Below, one piece after another: positions 1 to 12,377 of a stretch of DNA of 64,000 nucleotides (position 1 is its first letter; every line of letters begins with the position of its first letter). Under the pieces are notes generated by a model. The model saw only the letters and a program-made list of their open reading frames with translations. It searched no databases and was not told the origin of the DNA. Where the stretch lies: NCBI RefSeq assembly GCF_051622035.1, contig NC_135355.1, positions 31,436,986-31,500,985 on the forward strand. The letters run 5' to 3'. The stretch is from Arctopsyche grandis (taxonomy: Eukaryota > Arthropoda > Insecta > Trichoptera > Hydropsychidae). A program made the position numbers and the translations under genes.

Positions 1-1261
1 TTTTTTTTGTAGATTGACGAAGATCGTAATATTTGGATGCTTACAAATAAATTGCCAAAATTTTTCTATGGTGAATTCGACAAAGTTGGTGCAAATTTTC
101 GCATTGTTTCAATCTCGGCAAAATCTATTTTAGGTGGTAATGAATGAAAAATTGATATGCTAAGTATTTAATCATATTTAAAACTGGAAAATGTGTACTA
201 TTGAAATTCAAAATTTTAATTTATATGAATATTTGTAAATGTAAAGACAATATTGTATTTTATTGGTTTTTAACAAATCAAAATTTTAAAAAACAAAGGT
301 AAACATGCGTTTTATTCTCTCCCCTAACAATTTTTTTAATCATTGGCCGTTCTATAATAGTTGATAATTTCAATATTAAATCAAAAAGTAAAATTGTATG
401 CTGTTTCTTATAAATTTAGTATTGAACAAGATCATTAATATGAACATGCAAAGCTCTACTTCTATTTATTTTAGTAAATTTCAAATTGTGGCGTCAACAA
501 GAATTTTGATAGTTAACAAAAATCAAAAAAGTGTATCCCCCTCAAATTTTTAAATTAAAATTCTTACCCATAATATATTCATGCATGAAACAATGTGTTT
601 TGTGAAAGAAAATCCTCCATTGCATTTTGTAGGTGATAAATAATATATAAAGAAAGGAATGACAGTAAAAGTTTGTACTATAGGGCGGATTAAAGATTTG
701 GTCCGTTTCCCGGCCTATGGAAATTCAGTTGTATTTTGAAGAGGATCTTTATTACTCGATTGATACAGGTGTATTTGTATGTACAGCGAATTAGGTAGGT
801 GATTCGCTGGAACGAGCCAGGTCGAGTTCCTGAAGCTCACTGGCATCTGGGGACGATGCGCTGGTTTATAAAGGTGTTGCTTGAGTAACGTGTAGCTGGG
901 CTGGTGAGATCACGTTCTGGAAGATTCCAGCGGGGTCGAGGTCTTCCTTTGTGTTCTATGTTTGATGCGTAGTTGCGTAGCTCCTTGGGATTTCCTGTGT
1001 ACTTGTGATTGCGTATCTGGAGCGAGTCGGATCGCCTTTATGGGTAAGCTGGACGAAGTATTTCGGCCACGGCTGACTTTCGTGTACGAGAACAGGACGC
1101 GAAGATGTCATTTGTACAGATTAAGTTCGATTAGGGAAATAGGTGATATTATCGACCAAGTTTCGTATGGTACAAGTCGTGCTATATCCCTACAGTACAT
1201 ACACGATAATGTCATTCATATTTCATAATCAAATAGAATCATAAATCTATCTAAAATTTAA
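1..1261. other. AT-rich sequence without a recognised gene
   Basis: The first 650 bases are very AT-rich and show no coding signal. From about 690 to 1230 base composition is more balanced and an 88-codon open frame exists (962-1228), but it has no recognisable domain, so I do not call it a gene. The balanced composition could mark a decayed mobile element or an exon whose partner lies outside the window. Confidence 0.4.
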
Positions 1262-1413
1262 ACAATTATTCACTAAAATCTTGATCACAGAACATTTGGC
1301 ACCCAAAAACTCCTTAAATTAAAAGCCACACACGCGAAATATTCCGTATTCACGATTTTTGTGGCAATGATTGTCGTGCGCGCGATCGCAATGTGCGAAA
1401 TAATCCGTTACCA
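1262..1413 (+). mobile_element. Partial copy of a small inverted-repeat element
   Basis: This stretch aligns by eye with 19415-19575, sharing CACTAAAATCT, GAACAT.TGGCA, the block around TATTCACGATTTT and an end resembling AATGTG.GAAATAATCCGTTACC. The 19.4 kb copy has both ends; this one lacks the left terminus. It abuts the SINE that begins at 1428. Confidence 0.5.
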
Positions 1414-1427
1414 TTTGAAACATACAT

Positions 1428-1921
1428 AGCAGTTTGGCTTAATGGTAGCGTATATATTTAGCACCACTGAGGTCGAAGGCTCGAGTCCTCATCAAACTGC
1501 TGGTTAGGTTTGGGGGTTTTGTGACTCCAAATCGATCGTTTCTCTATCAGAGTTTGCCAATTTTATCTGATCATTGTTGAAACGGTTCCTGAAAATTGGT
1601 ATTAGATCATTTCCTGTTGTCACAAAATCTGTGTATAATTTGTAAAAATTATGCACATTAATCTGAAATCTATAGATATCTCTATAGACATCTCTATAAT
1701 TTCGTGTTTATTATATGTATAAAAATTGTACACAAAAATCTAAAAAGAATCCAAAGATGTCTCTATGATTATTATTTCTATACTGATTAATTGTTATATG
1801 CTATGTATTCTGATTGTATATATATTATTGTATTTCTGACCGTTATCGTACACTCGTCACATTGGAGTGATCTGTAATGATGAGTGTATATTGATTGTAA
1901 CAATAAAATAAAATAAAATAT
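1428..1921 (+). mobile_element. tRNA-derived SINE, variant head and variant tail
   Basis: The head (about 1428-1500) resembles a tRNA promoter: an A-box-like stretch at TTTGGCTTAATGGTAGCG and a B-box-like GGCTCGAGTCCTC. It is followed by the family core, recognisable by TGACTCCAAATCGATCGTTT, a near match to CAGAGTTTGCCAATTTATC and GAAACGGTTCC. The tail has a hairpin at 1849-1890 whose loop matches the other SINE copies but whose stem does not, then an (AATAA)n run at 1903-1921. The head differs from every other head in the window. Confidence 0.75.
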
Positions 1922-2191
1922 GTATAATTGAGTTTTTTTTTATTTTATCAAAATTTTAAAATAGCATATTTCGATTTTAAATCAATGGCCTTATCAATCA
2001 ATTTACCGTACTTGAATTGATTCGTTCAGATAAATACGAATTTTTCTCACCTTATATGTTCATTAAAATAACTGTTACGACCAAAGCTAGCGCGACCAGA
2101 CGTCAAATCGTCGACCGATAACATTCATTAGCGTCGTAGCGACGCGACAGTACGCATCTGAGTGCTTATATACAAGCAACTTATATCCGAG

Positions 2192-2747
2192 ATGACTGAC
2201 CGAAGTCGAAGGCAATCTGAAGAGTCTTCCGACTTTATATCGTTCTCCGGGAGTCCGTCAGGGCCGGAGCCGCGATCTCAACACACTCCTCAACAGACCA
2301 GACCTTACTTTCGTTCGCCCAGAGGTTATAATAACTCCAACCGCAATTCCCAAGGATTCAGTGGCCGACCACACATGAACCATTCAACACCTTACAATAG
2401 AAACCAGCGAAGCTTTCATAATAACTTCAGACACTCCACGCCTCAGCACAACAGACGCCCCTTTAATAATGGACAGGTTAGGTTACCGTTACCGTTACCA
2501 TTCAAAAAATCTTGATTTTGAAATACATATGTACGGTTAAACTTATTTTGTTTTTTAAACACAGGACAAGGATGCAAACTTTGATATCACTAAATACTTT
2601 CATCCATCAATGTTGGAAAATCCCTGGGCTCAATTGGAGGAGGAATTGAAAAATAGAGTCGATGATGATTCAAGTTCTGACAGCGAGCCCATGCAGAGCG
2701 ATTCAGATGACTTTTCAAAGAACGAATCCATCAATACTACTAGATGA
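2192..2747 (+). CDS. MPLKIP: MPLKIP/TTDN1-family protein
   Basis: Two exons, 2192-2476 and 2565-2747, joined in phase 0 across an 88 bp intron with GT..AG ends, give 155 residues. The start is the ATG at 2192; the frame is open a little further upstream but without another ATG. Residues 1-95 are low complexity, rich in Ser, Asn, Arg, Gln and Pro with several SP/TP dipeptides. The diagnostic part is in exon 2: residues 106-119 read YFHPSMLENPWAQL, matching the conserved C-terminal block of M-phase-specific PLK1-interacting protein (TTDN1, the non-photosensitive trichothiodystrophy protein). An acidic Ser/Asp tail follows. The family is a disordered Plk1/CDK1 substrate linked to TFIIH/RNA lariat biology in vertebrates; that role is only inferred here. 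It lies tail-to-tail with the lipase gene. Confidence 0.82.
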
Positions 2748-2818
2748 TAATTTGATCGCTTTTCGTTTACATTGATATATAATGTATTTATGTAGATCAT
2801 TTTTATTGATCAATTGTA

Positions 2819-2856
2819 AATAAATGTTTAGGATGTAAATATTTACTTGTAATAAA
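2819..2856 (+). terminator. Poly(A) signals for the MPLKIP-like gene
   Basis: Two AATAAA hexamers lie 72 and 104 bases after the stop codon (2819-2824 and 2851-2856), a typical distance for a short insect 3' UTR. Either could be used. Confidence 0.5.
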
Positions 2857-3481
2857 AATAGTGAATGAATAATGTTTAAATATTTTATTATGATTGCTAT
2901 TTTAAAATTTATCTCACACACATTACAATAAATGAAAACAATCATTGAATATCAATGGTTCATTTCAACATTAAATATGAATTATTGAATTTTTTAATAA
3001 TAATATCGCATAGTATTAAATAATGAATGAATACATTTATAATATTATCGAATTTGATAAATAAAACAGATCAAAATCGAATGTTTGATCTTTTAAAGGC
3101 GAGGATACAATGCAAATAATCCTGTCCAAAAGAATCAACATAGCTTTATGATTTAAACATAAAAATTTAGGCAGTTTAGTCTTGAAAAAAAGACCCAGCT
3201 TATAATTTATAGTTGAAAGCTTTACATGCGAGTATTTTTTTAAAAGTCAGCTTTAAGTAAGTCTCGTGTCAAAAAAATACTCTTAGCGGAACTGCATCCA
3301 TTTTAGTATGGAAGGCAAAACCTAATAAAGTTGCTCGCTTTATCGATCGAGCGAAACACAAACATACGATTCGTTCAAATAAATACAATATAATCCTTAA
3401 ACTAAATCATAAAATATCTTAACATACGCTTGTAATAATTTGTACTGTAGTAAATATGTAAATACTTGGATCGATTTATAT
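2857..3481. other. Convergent intergenic region
   Basis: AT-rich spacer between the 3' ends of the MPLKIP-like and lipase genes. No clear AATAAA on the minus strand appears just after the lipase stop; the nearest good match (TTTATT on the plus strand) is close to 2800, which would overlap the opposing transcript's 3' UTR. Confidence 0.4.
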
Positions 3482-6400
3482 TCAAAACACGAATCTCGAC
3501 TTTGTGGAAATTTTAATTGGTGACAAGTTCCGACAATGATGCTGTTGAAAGTAACTGGGCGTGTTGACGATGACAGGAGATTCTTGCGGTGGACAAACTG
3601 TTATGCTGAAAATGATACACCAAACGTATTACAATCCGTACCCGTATTGACTTTATTACATTTATCGTAAGTAAGACGTACCCCGATCTATGTTCCAATG
3701 ATTCGATGTGGATCCAGGCCACGTAAACACGTGGAGACATTAGGATTCTCCACGTGAGAGGGTTCAACAGATTCGTTTCATACTCCCATTCGACTTTTGC
3801 TGACTCCGGAATGCCGATATCTCTCGCAGACACTACTAGTGTTCTTTGCGTTGCTGGTTTGTGAAGTCTATATAATAAAATTCTATTGTAAAATGACGTT
3901 TTTTATTGTATTTGGGATTTTATATTCATTTATAATTACCCGGTATGTTCTTCGAGTGGAATTCTTTCTGAGAATGTTCCATTTCTGCTGATCAATACCA
4001 TCCATAGTCTCCCGACGTCTCCACCGTGTGTTGAACTCTCTATCGATGCTGATATATTTACTGTTATTCTATAGTGCATGCCTGAAGAAAATTGAAAATG
4101 AATTATTTATTCACAAAAATTATGTAAAATAATAATAATAAAAAAAAATTAAACAAAAATACTCACTACAAAAGCTTTCTCTATCGGTAGTCATGAAAAA
4201 GACATTCAATGGCTTGGAAACATCAATTGTATTACTTTCTACGAGCCTTTTATATCCTCGATAAGAATGGAAGCCGAACGGCAAGCAATTATGATCTTCT
4301 TCCCCGCATTTGAAACAGGCTCCACGAGTAAAATCCTACACCAAAACAAATCATCAGATTAATACAATCAAAATAGTACAACCTCCATACCATAATATTT
4401 TTTACATGTAGTTTCATAAAAAGAATCCAACCCACACAAATTTTATTCTGATAATTGCAACTTCACGAACCTTTTTCGTACAATGTATCATAAATATGCA
4501 CATATTCTGTTTTTCCGAAACTTTATCAGTGGAGCAAAAGAAATGATTGAATATACATATACATATATAAACTAAAAATAGTTTGTAGTGTATATAGTAA
4601 GCAATGGAAATTTGCTTTTATATTAGTTGGTTAAAACATTATTGATGCGTTGGAATCCTTTTTTGTAAAGCTAAGTTTTAATACAAAACATACTTGATAC
4701 GATTCACATTGCATAGTGAGGAATGGGCACGACGGCGAAATGCTCTCCGTGAAGAATTCATACGCTCGAATGTGATTACAACCAAGGAACTGACGCAGAG
4801 TGCGGAATATGGATCCCTGTTGAGCATTGAGGTACTCCATCATTCCCTGATTGCAACCGGGCTGATTTGATCCGCCATTTGGGAAATAGTCAATGTGACC
4901 AATGCTTTCAAAAAGACCCAAACCTTGAAACAAAACATTAAACAATATAATTCAATACGTAATTTAAGTATACTGTAATACTTCTCGAGTATAGTGTAGT
5001 ATCTATATACCTCCTTTGATGAAGAGGGACGCATCGGTGTGAACAATATCCACAAACTTGGCATCGCTCTTTTCGAGTCGCACTACGTTGGCGACTTTGT
5101 TGAAATACGGATCGGCAGGATCCAATCCTGTGATGCGACCCAACTTTAATCCGAAATCCTGCACATATAATTATAGTATTTAGAATCAATCATCCACACT
5201 CATATACTATAGAATGTTATTAATTTGAATTTATACCGTTTGTAAAACATTTCCTGCATAGCCGCCCAAATGTGCTCCAAGCGAATGACCGATGAAGTGG
5301 AAGTTGTCCAAGTTTTTCAAATTCAGATTTGACTGCGAAATAAATAAATTAATTTACGTTGATTATATAATATGTTGATAAATTTGTATGTGTGTGTGTC
5401 ATATTTAATTGTAAGAGGCATAATGATAAGGCATTGTTTTTCTTTTTTTTAGTGCCCAACCCACTTGCATTGCTATCTTTCATTAGAGCTTATACTAAAA
5501 ATTAAGATAAAGTTTAATGAAAACATTTCGATGTGTTATAAAAAAGAAACACAAATTAATCTTTATAATATGATAACATTTCAAACATTTTTCAGGAAAT
5601 ACTCAACTATTTTTAAAAATTATTGTGAGAAAGAATGGTAAAAAAATAGTCTCAGTCGAAAATACAAATATTTATGGAAAACACTAATAAAAGAATCCAC
5701 ATTAGGTAAAGAATAAGAAAGATAATTAATTAGTGCTTTCAAATTAGTCAATTTTGATTTTATTCCCAAACTTTACTGTCAGAATAGTTGCTATAGGAGC
5801 CAGCAAAATATTTATACTTATTGGAAAATCATAATGATAAATTAAAAATTATACGAAATAAGTACATATATGTATATGTCCCTATCCCGCACTAGAGGCA
5901 TGATTAAAGTGACTATACGTCCCGTTCTGAACGGGACCATCCCGTTTTTAGGTAGCCTGTCCCGTTGTCCCCAAGCACAGCTTCGGGACGCTGAAATGTC
6001 CCATTTTCAAAAAGACAGTATATTTATTGAATTATTATATATGTATATATCGTATAATTATTGAATACATTTTATGCCAGCCCGGAACTAATGCACCCGT
6101 AGAAAGAGTCTTTTCACAGATGAACAAGTTGTGGACGACCGAAATAACACAATTTCAAGTCGCAATTCTTAAAACGATGTTGTTAAATAAAATCAATTTT
6201 AAGATATCCTGCCAAGAATTTCATTCCTATTTAAAAGCAAACCCAGTAATACTTAAGAAAATTTGTTCATCAGAAAAATATAAAACAACATATTTTTTTA
6301 TATTTATATTATTCATTCCTGTTCTTTTCTCTTCTTCATCAACATTCCTGTTCTTTATATTAATAAATAAAACCTATGTAAAAATACGCGTTTTCTTGAA

Positions 6401-9400
6401 TACACATACTATTACGTAAAAATGGGTAGATGTCCCGTTTTGAGGACAAAAATAAATGGTCACATTAGGCATGATCCAAGCAATTGGGAAGAATCAGCAT
6501 TTCTTCAACACAAAAATCGTGGCCCAACAAGTTTGAAATTCGTTACGAAACGCTAACAGATAGGAATATGTTAACAATAAGTTTTAAAGCGCTAAGAACA
6601 TACAAAAAAATGACATCTTATTGAAAAGGTCAAACCCATACAAGGCTAAGCCGCAAAAAAAGAAGATAGTACATATTCAAAACATTTTAAAAATTTAATC
6701 TTTGTATATCAAGAAAAAGGCTTGAATTATTTAAAATTTAACTTATCAAAATAACTTACATATATATCATATATGAGATGGGCAGTCATAGTACCGACAA
6801 GTCGTATATTAGCACAAGCTTGAACATACGGCGGGCTTGATCCAGCTCTCCAATCAACGCTTATGACCGTCGCATTGGCATTGATGTCCAATGATAAGAG
6901 TGTCGAAGTCATCTTTTCAATCTGGAGATGGAAAACATTAAAATCAAACTACACACTGAAATAATTACCATACAAAATTTCAGAACACTTTTATAACATA
7001 CCCATAACTTATCTCCGCTTTCCAAATATCCATGAGATATGAAATAGAATGGACCTGCCGGATTTATCCGACTCGGCTTGATTCTTTCAGGCTCGTTGGT
7101 ATCGAGGATATATGGAATCTTTGCCTTATGTCTGGAGAATGATGGATATCTAAAACATACATTCATATTTGAAGTAGATAATGGAATTTGTATAATTCTA
7201 AATATATACATATTAGTTTGGTGAAATGAATTCCTCGAGTATCAAGTATGTCAAATATTTATTTTTTTGAAATTTCTATGTATTGCATTCATTCAGATAT
7301 TGAGTTTTATATCGGTGCAGTTCAAAAGGCCACAATGATTGGCCATTATTGACGATTTATCGCAGAACAATTCACGAAAATTACGTAAATAATTATAGTC
7401 TCTAGACGTTTCGGAGACGAAAACAATGTCATTTATCAAACATAATTATAATATTAAGGTTGATGACTTAAAAAAAAATCACATTCGATAAACAAATGAT
7501 CTGGTATGTTTACTAGCCGTATCGACGTGCGTCGGGATAGCATGTGCAATGTGAGAATGTTGTAAATATTTAGTGTTTACCGTATTTTCAAGATTTCTGG
7601 TGACTTTGGAAAAAGGCTTATCGGTCTGTTGTCGGTTACCCATGGTTCAACGATTGAAAAACATCCATAGATTCCATAGCATTTCTCGGTTTCGATATCT
7701 GAAAATGAATATCATAAATATTATGAGTCAATTATAAAATTGTATATGCAGCTTGGTTTTTGAGTAGTAATTGTAAAATTAAAAGAGGAGTGGATGACAT
7801 ATATGCTTCAACAAATCAGAATTGCCTAAAACTGTAGTCTTATTAGTATTCAATTAGACCAGTGCTACTCAAACTTTTTTAGTTGGCGGACCAGCATATA
7901 TGTATTTTTCAGTAATTTTCACGGACCAGCATCATATTTTTAAATAAAAAATGTTATATATGAATATGAGTGAAAATTTGTTCATATAACAAATAAAAAT
8001 AATATAAAATATAAGTAGTAAAATTTATTTTATTGAATTCAAAGAAGTACTATAAAATCTATAAATCATATATGTATTTACTAAGACAAAGATGAAAAAT
8101 TAAAATGAAAAAAAAAAAACTAATGAGACATGAGCTTGTTTGTTATTAGATAAATACGAATAAATACTAGTACGAGCTTTTAGCTCGCAATTTTACCGAT
8201 TTAAAATTCAGCACACTTCCAATTAACCCTTTTAAACGAAAACAAAAAATATTGTGGCCAGAACGATATCCCAAAAAAGCATGTTTTAATAGAAAATATT
8301 CAATATGAAATAGTCTTAGCAGTGGAAAATTAACAGTGAAAAATTAAAAGTGAAAATACATACTTTTGACTTTTGATTTAAACTGGACAACTACTTAGAG
8401 AGATTTGAAAGCTGAAAAGTACTACAAATAAAAGATAAAATACCCGACTATAGAATCCAATCTTCATTTTGAACAGAGAATTGACAGATTTTGAGACATC
8501 GACCGAACAACACCAAGATATAGAAAAATCGCGCGATTTAAAAAACACATATACATATCTCCGAATCTCGAGCCAATCAACTTTTTTTATTACCAGATTC
8601 GTGTCACTGGGCATAGATCTATAGGAAAAGTCATATCTCGTCTCTAAACCAAAAAAAAAGTCGTCATTTGTCGAACAGTGTAGTCGTTTATAATCCGCGC
8701 CAATATCTTGGCATAGTATCCGGAATAATCTCGAGTTTGTAGGGCTTGGCTTTATATAATTTATTATATATAATGAATGAGATGATGCAACGTTATCATA
8801 AGATAATGTTTTAGTTTTTTATTTACTAATTATTTGTGCACGGACCGGCTACAGCCGGTACACGGACCAGTACTGGGCCGCGGACCATATTTTGAGTAGC
8901 ACTGAACTACACTTCTTAAATACTAAGTAAACCACAATTTTGAATTAGATTTCAATAATCATATTAAATAAACATTTAAATTGTGCGTTTTTATTATAAT
9001 GCACTGTTATATAATATTTAATTCAAGTATTGTTAAATTTAATATTAGCTAGTCAATATTCCATAAGTTGTTTAAATAAGTAGACGAGACTAAGATATGG
9101 ATAAAATTTAGCCTAGCAATATCCAATATGCATTTTAGAAACCAAAAATAAAAATATTCTTTTCTCATAAGTATGTAGTTCAAAAATGAAGCACACACAT
9201 GCATATGTACATGTACATATGTTTGCTTTATTATTGTACCAGTTAGTATGTTTAACTACTGTAAAAGATTACTTAGCTAAAGCTTTACTAAAACAGTATC
9301 AAATTTATTTAGTTCGTGTTAAGTTTATTTTTGCATTTTGCAAAAGTAATTAACCAATAATAACTCCAATGCTTATAGTGTACGCTCCCGGAAACTGAAC

Positions 9401-11564
9401 GAAAGTCTTTCTTAGCAATTACCGCTCGAGTTAGTACGTTTAGATAAAAATAAAAAATATGGAGATAGAAAATCAATCCTTATAAACGTGGTGAAATAAA
9501 AAACTGACAAAAAAAATGCAAAATAGCACAGATAAAAAATCCGTAAAAATATATATATTTTTGACGTTTAAAATTCGCTAGAAAATTAATTATAAGTATT
9601 TTAAAACAATAAAAAATCACAATCAATATGAAAAAAACATCTGACTATTGATTCCAAGACTCACTTTGAGCCCAGCAATACTAGATTTTGAATTAAAGCC
9701 AAAAATCTGTAAAAAGTGCGCATTTTTTTAAACGCTCATATCTCGTAAAGGAGACCCAAACAACAAAAATCATTATCATATTCGAATTCAGTGGGTCAAA
9801 CTTAGTAAAGAATGGTTAGTCTGTGCTCTGGTAACTTAAAAACGTGATTTTTTGTTGCTCAGTGTTATCAACGTGAACAAATACACTTTAGAATAAGCCT
9901 CAAAATAATTTAAATCCATAGTCCACATACATATTTTATCTGTGGATTATTTTAGTACATATCATATATGTCTATAATTATCCCATGTTTGATAAATTCC
10001 CATGACTTTTTATTCAAGTCTATTTTGACCTACAGATTAGGTACAAATCGATTACGACTTTTGACATCGAAAATGATAAAAATAACTAAAATGTATGCTT
10101 ATATGATATTGATTGACAGTCAAATACATCAATTGCACTAAACTGAATATATGTACATACATAAATGTATCTAAGCGATTTTGATAGTAAAAAACTGACA
10201 CAAACCAGTTTTTTTTTAATTCTACACAAAAAAAATAACAAGATTATCACTTTTATTCAAGGAATGTGGTATTTAGTTTTATCAATGCTAAATATTTATG
10301 ATGAATTAATTTTAAGTTTAATACGTTTAAGCATGAATTAAGTTTAATATGCTTGAATTAATTTAAATACCTTAATGAATTAAGTTGAATACGTTAAAGC
10401 ATGTCATTGAAATTATCTTCCCGCTCCGTTGATTTTGAAACCAGCAGTACAATATAAAATTGAGCAAAGTTTTCTTGCAAATCTGTTACATTTCAGTTGG
10501 CCTTTCAATATAATCAGATCGGCTTAAAAACGTTTAAATTAAAATAGACAAGCCAGCAGAATAGACTAGTGGTTAGCATATAATGCTTTGAACGGAGTGG
10601 TCACGGGTTCAAATCCCACTGGTTTCTGAGCTGTCAAAACGCTAAATATAATATTCAAAGGGGTAATCCTTTGGAATCTACATTACAACGTTGCTATTAT
10701 TCGCTGAGTTTTCAATAATATGAAAAATATAGCAACCCCTGGTAAGCATTCAGAATAGACTAATGGTTAGAATATAATGCTTTGAACAGAGTGGTCACGG
10801 GTTCAAATCCCACTGGTTTCTGCTGGCCAGACCTTGGATTTGTGACTCCAGGTCGATCGTTTCCTATCAGAATTTACCAATTTATCTGACTTTCATTGAA
10901 ACGGTTTCAACAAATTGGCAGCCTTACCCATTTTATCGCAAATCTCGAGTTTTCAGCAATCTCTAATTTCTCTGAATTGTATAAAATGCTGCAAATTTAC
11001 AAATCTGATCATTAATGTATCTGTGATATGTATTTACTGATTTGTTTAAAAATGCTGCAAATTTACAAATTTGACCATATGTAGATGTCTCTGTGGGTCT
11101 TAATTGACATGTATTTACTTTGTATAATACGTGTATCAAATGTACAATGTCTCTGGACAGGAAGGCACATTGGGGTTACCTGTTAGGCCTTCCTGGTATA
11201 GATTAAAAATAAATAAATAAACTAAGCGTATGCATTTCAACATTTTTGCAATATGGAATGAAATCGTTGCATAATATATGTACTTGCTCTATACAATTCT
11301 AGATGAACCCTCTTCTTTAAATTAAACTCCTATGTAATGAATAGTTTGTATGGTGAAATTTATATTTGATTCATTTCCGACAGTAAGCTGATGATGATAT
11401 ATAATGTATGAAGCATTTTATATAACGCATGGAAATCCCCAAATCGAACATCTAAAAATAAACTCACCCGGTTGACTTTCTATGGAATTATCCTGTGAAT
11501 TATTCTGATTTCGAAGGACCAGCAGCATCGTATTCAGCATGATTCCACTGGTAATATTTATCAT
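3482..11564 (-). CDS. Pancreatic lipase-family secreted lipase with PLAT-like domain
   Basis: Eleven coding exons in transcript order: 11564-11468, 7698-7581, 7149-7002, 6921-6760, 5332-5237, 5158-5011, 4923-4694, 4335-4167, 4081-3940, 3867-3682, 3605-3482. All junctions are GT..AG and keep phase, giving 539 residues. The start ATG (11564-11562) precedes a short hydrophobic stretch that could be a signal peptide, though a weak one. The nucleophile is Ser192 in GHSLG, the acid Asp220 in GLDPADP, and the base His307 in CNHIR. The beta9 segment ([10 protein letters not shown], 265-274) and a full lid bounded by Cys280 and Cys305 are present, which points to triacylglycerol lipase rather than lidless phospholipase A1. 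A Cys-rich stretch (CFKCG) follows, then about 150 residues resembling the PLAT/C2-like domain ([20 protein letters not shown]). Introns of 72-105 bp alternate with long ones swollen by mobile DNA. A role in lipid digestion or mobilisation is inferred from family. Confidence 0.9.
5905..6467 (+). mobile_element. Non-autonomous hAT element with transposase C-terminal remnant
   Basis: Flanked by a perfect 8-bp target duplication, GGCATGAT, at 5897-5904 and 6468-6475. The ends are inverted: TAAAGTGACTATACGTCCCG on the left against TAATGTGACCATTT on the right read inward, both followed by CCCGTTTTGA-like sequence. Inside, the frame at about 6075-6290 encodes [20 protein letters not shown] and continues to [16 protein letters not shown], the C-terminal dimerisation region typical of hAT transposases. 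The rest of the transposase is missing. It sits in a lipase intron in antisense orientation. Confidence 0.8.
7860..8904. mobile_element. hAT-like non-autonomous element
   Basis: The ends are inverted repeats starting CAGTGCTACTCAAA, and both continue into GGACCAGC/GGTCCGCGG-type sequence. CAGTG.T.CTCAAA is the usual hAT terminal pattern. The 8-bp flanks AATTAGAC (7852-7859) and AACTACAC (8905-8912) match at 6 of 8 positions, as expected for a decayed target duplication. The interior has no recognisable transposase. It occupies lipase intron 1. Confidence 0.7.
9400..9870 (+). repeat. Dispersed repeat, inverted copy near 42.6-42.9 kb
   Basis: The segment reads in reverse complement against about 42555-42925. 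Shared landmarks include AACGCTCATATCTCGTAAA here versus the complement of TTTATGAGATATGAGCGTTT there, the GACTATTGATT block, and the GTTTAGATAAA and TTACCGCT-like end. No open frame is kept. Family unknown. Confidence 0.55.
10552..10628 (+). mobile_element. Isolated SINE head (tRNA-like)
   Basis: An A-box-like stretch at TAGACTAGTGGTTAGC and a clear B box GGGTTCAAATCCCAC mark a tRNA-derived RNA polymerase III promoter. The sequence repeats almost identically at 10749 as the head of a full SINE, and there is no SINE body after this copy, so it is a head-only fragment and not a functional tRNA gene. Confidence 0.65.
10629..10745 (+). repeat. Partial copy of a ~200 bp repeat between two SINE heads
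   Basis: It shares GAAACCACATTACAACGTTG-like sequence (here TCTACATTACAACGTTG) and the terminal TAGCAACCCC with the copies at 47125-47345 (minus) and 53015-53250 (plus). It separates two near-identical SINE heads, which suggests that it inserted into a SINE and duplicated part of the head, or that recombination occurred between two SINEs. Confidence 0.5.
10749..11222 (+). mobile_element. tRNA-derived SINE, full length
   Basis: The head has A box TAGACTAATGGTTAG and B box GGGTTCAAATCCCAC. The core contains GTGACTCCAGGTCGATCGTT, a CAGAATTTACCAATTTATC block and GAAACGGTTTC. The tail hairpin at 11158-11196 pairs CAGGAAGG with CCTTCCTG around the conserved loop, followed by an AATAAATAAATAAA run. 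It is inserted in lipase intron 1. Confidence 0.85.
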
Positions 11565-11984
11565 GATTCTAGAAGTCTATTCAAGCACTATGATTTCAAT
11601 AAGCCGACGCCGAAACGGCAAAACTACACTTCCTCTATGACGAGAATCGAATTTATTTACAGAGATATGTACGTCTGATTAGCTTCGCAGACGGGAACTA
11701 TATGGACAGCTGAATCGATAGTCGTTTTTATCTGAACGCAACCAGTGACGCAAATGGCCAGCCATCGCATGTATAATTGTTGACCCCTTACACAAATAAT
11801 GTACTTAAAGTTCATCAATTTAATTAATGTCAACATGTATAGTAACACATTAAGAACGAAAATTCACAAGGCGCACATTATCAATGAATAGTACTTGCAC
11901 ATCGAAAAAGTTCAAACAAATATCTATTTAAAACTCATATCATATTGAACTTCTCGTTAATTCGTTTCGTTCTCCAGCTACTGC
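11565..11984. other. Lipase upstream region
   Basis: Region 5' of the lipase start codon on the minus strand. It should contain the 5' UTR and promoter, but I cannot point to a convincing TATA box or initiator. The open frame at 11657-11848 has no recognisable content. Confidence 0.35.
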
Positions 11985-12372
11985 GTGGTAATACGTCATG
12001 CCCGTTGTTGCTGCAACAGTTGGGACTTTATGTACCTAATAATTACATATGTGCGTGGTAGATATCATCATTTGATGGTTGTACCTCCTGCTCGCACAGT
12101 TCTTTTTCGAATGGCTCCTATACCAAGAGCTATTCGACTTCTCAATGAAATCGTTGCTGTCGTCCCTGAATGTGATATTTTCCACCTCGGTGAGCGTAGA
12201 TTATCAGATATTATTTTAATATATTTATCTGGTAACCTGCGCTCATCATTACTTTCTTAATTTGAATGCGATGTATGAGTGGAGTCTTAATCTACTCTCT
12301 TCCATTTGGGCCTCGCAGAGATGTTTTGTATTTGTAGCTTGTTCTTATTTATCGGAACAGGCTGCAGGTGCA
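11985..12372 (+). mobile_element. C-terminus and 3' UTR start of a LINE
   Basis: The frame at 12060-12258 reads PPARTVLFRMAPIPRAIRLL and ends with YLSGNLRSSLLS and a stop. Arg-rich and PRAIRL-type sequence is the usual C-terminal end of insect non-LTR retrotransposon ORF2. The last 40 bases of coding sequence and the following UTR (through CCATTTGGGCCTCGC) recur at 30998-31105, so this is a 5'-truncated copy of the same family as the 26.9-31.4 kb LINE. A SINE interrupts it at 12378. Confidence 0.75.
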
Positions 12373-12377
12373 ATACA

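Noticed and set aside
962-1228. 88-codon open frame
   Set aside because: No recognisable domain, no splice or promoter support, and the first ~90 bases of context read like repeat sequence.
10565-10628. Possible tRNA gene
   Set aside because: A and B boxes are present, but the acceptor stem does not close properly and the sequence recurs as a SINE head.
7581-11467. Possibility that lipase exon 1 belongs to another gene because of the 3.8 kb first intron
   Set aside because: The junction keeps phase (one base plus two bases making Asp), the donor is GTGAGT, and the intron length is explained by inserted hAT and SINE elements.
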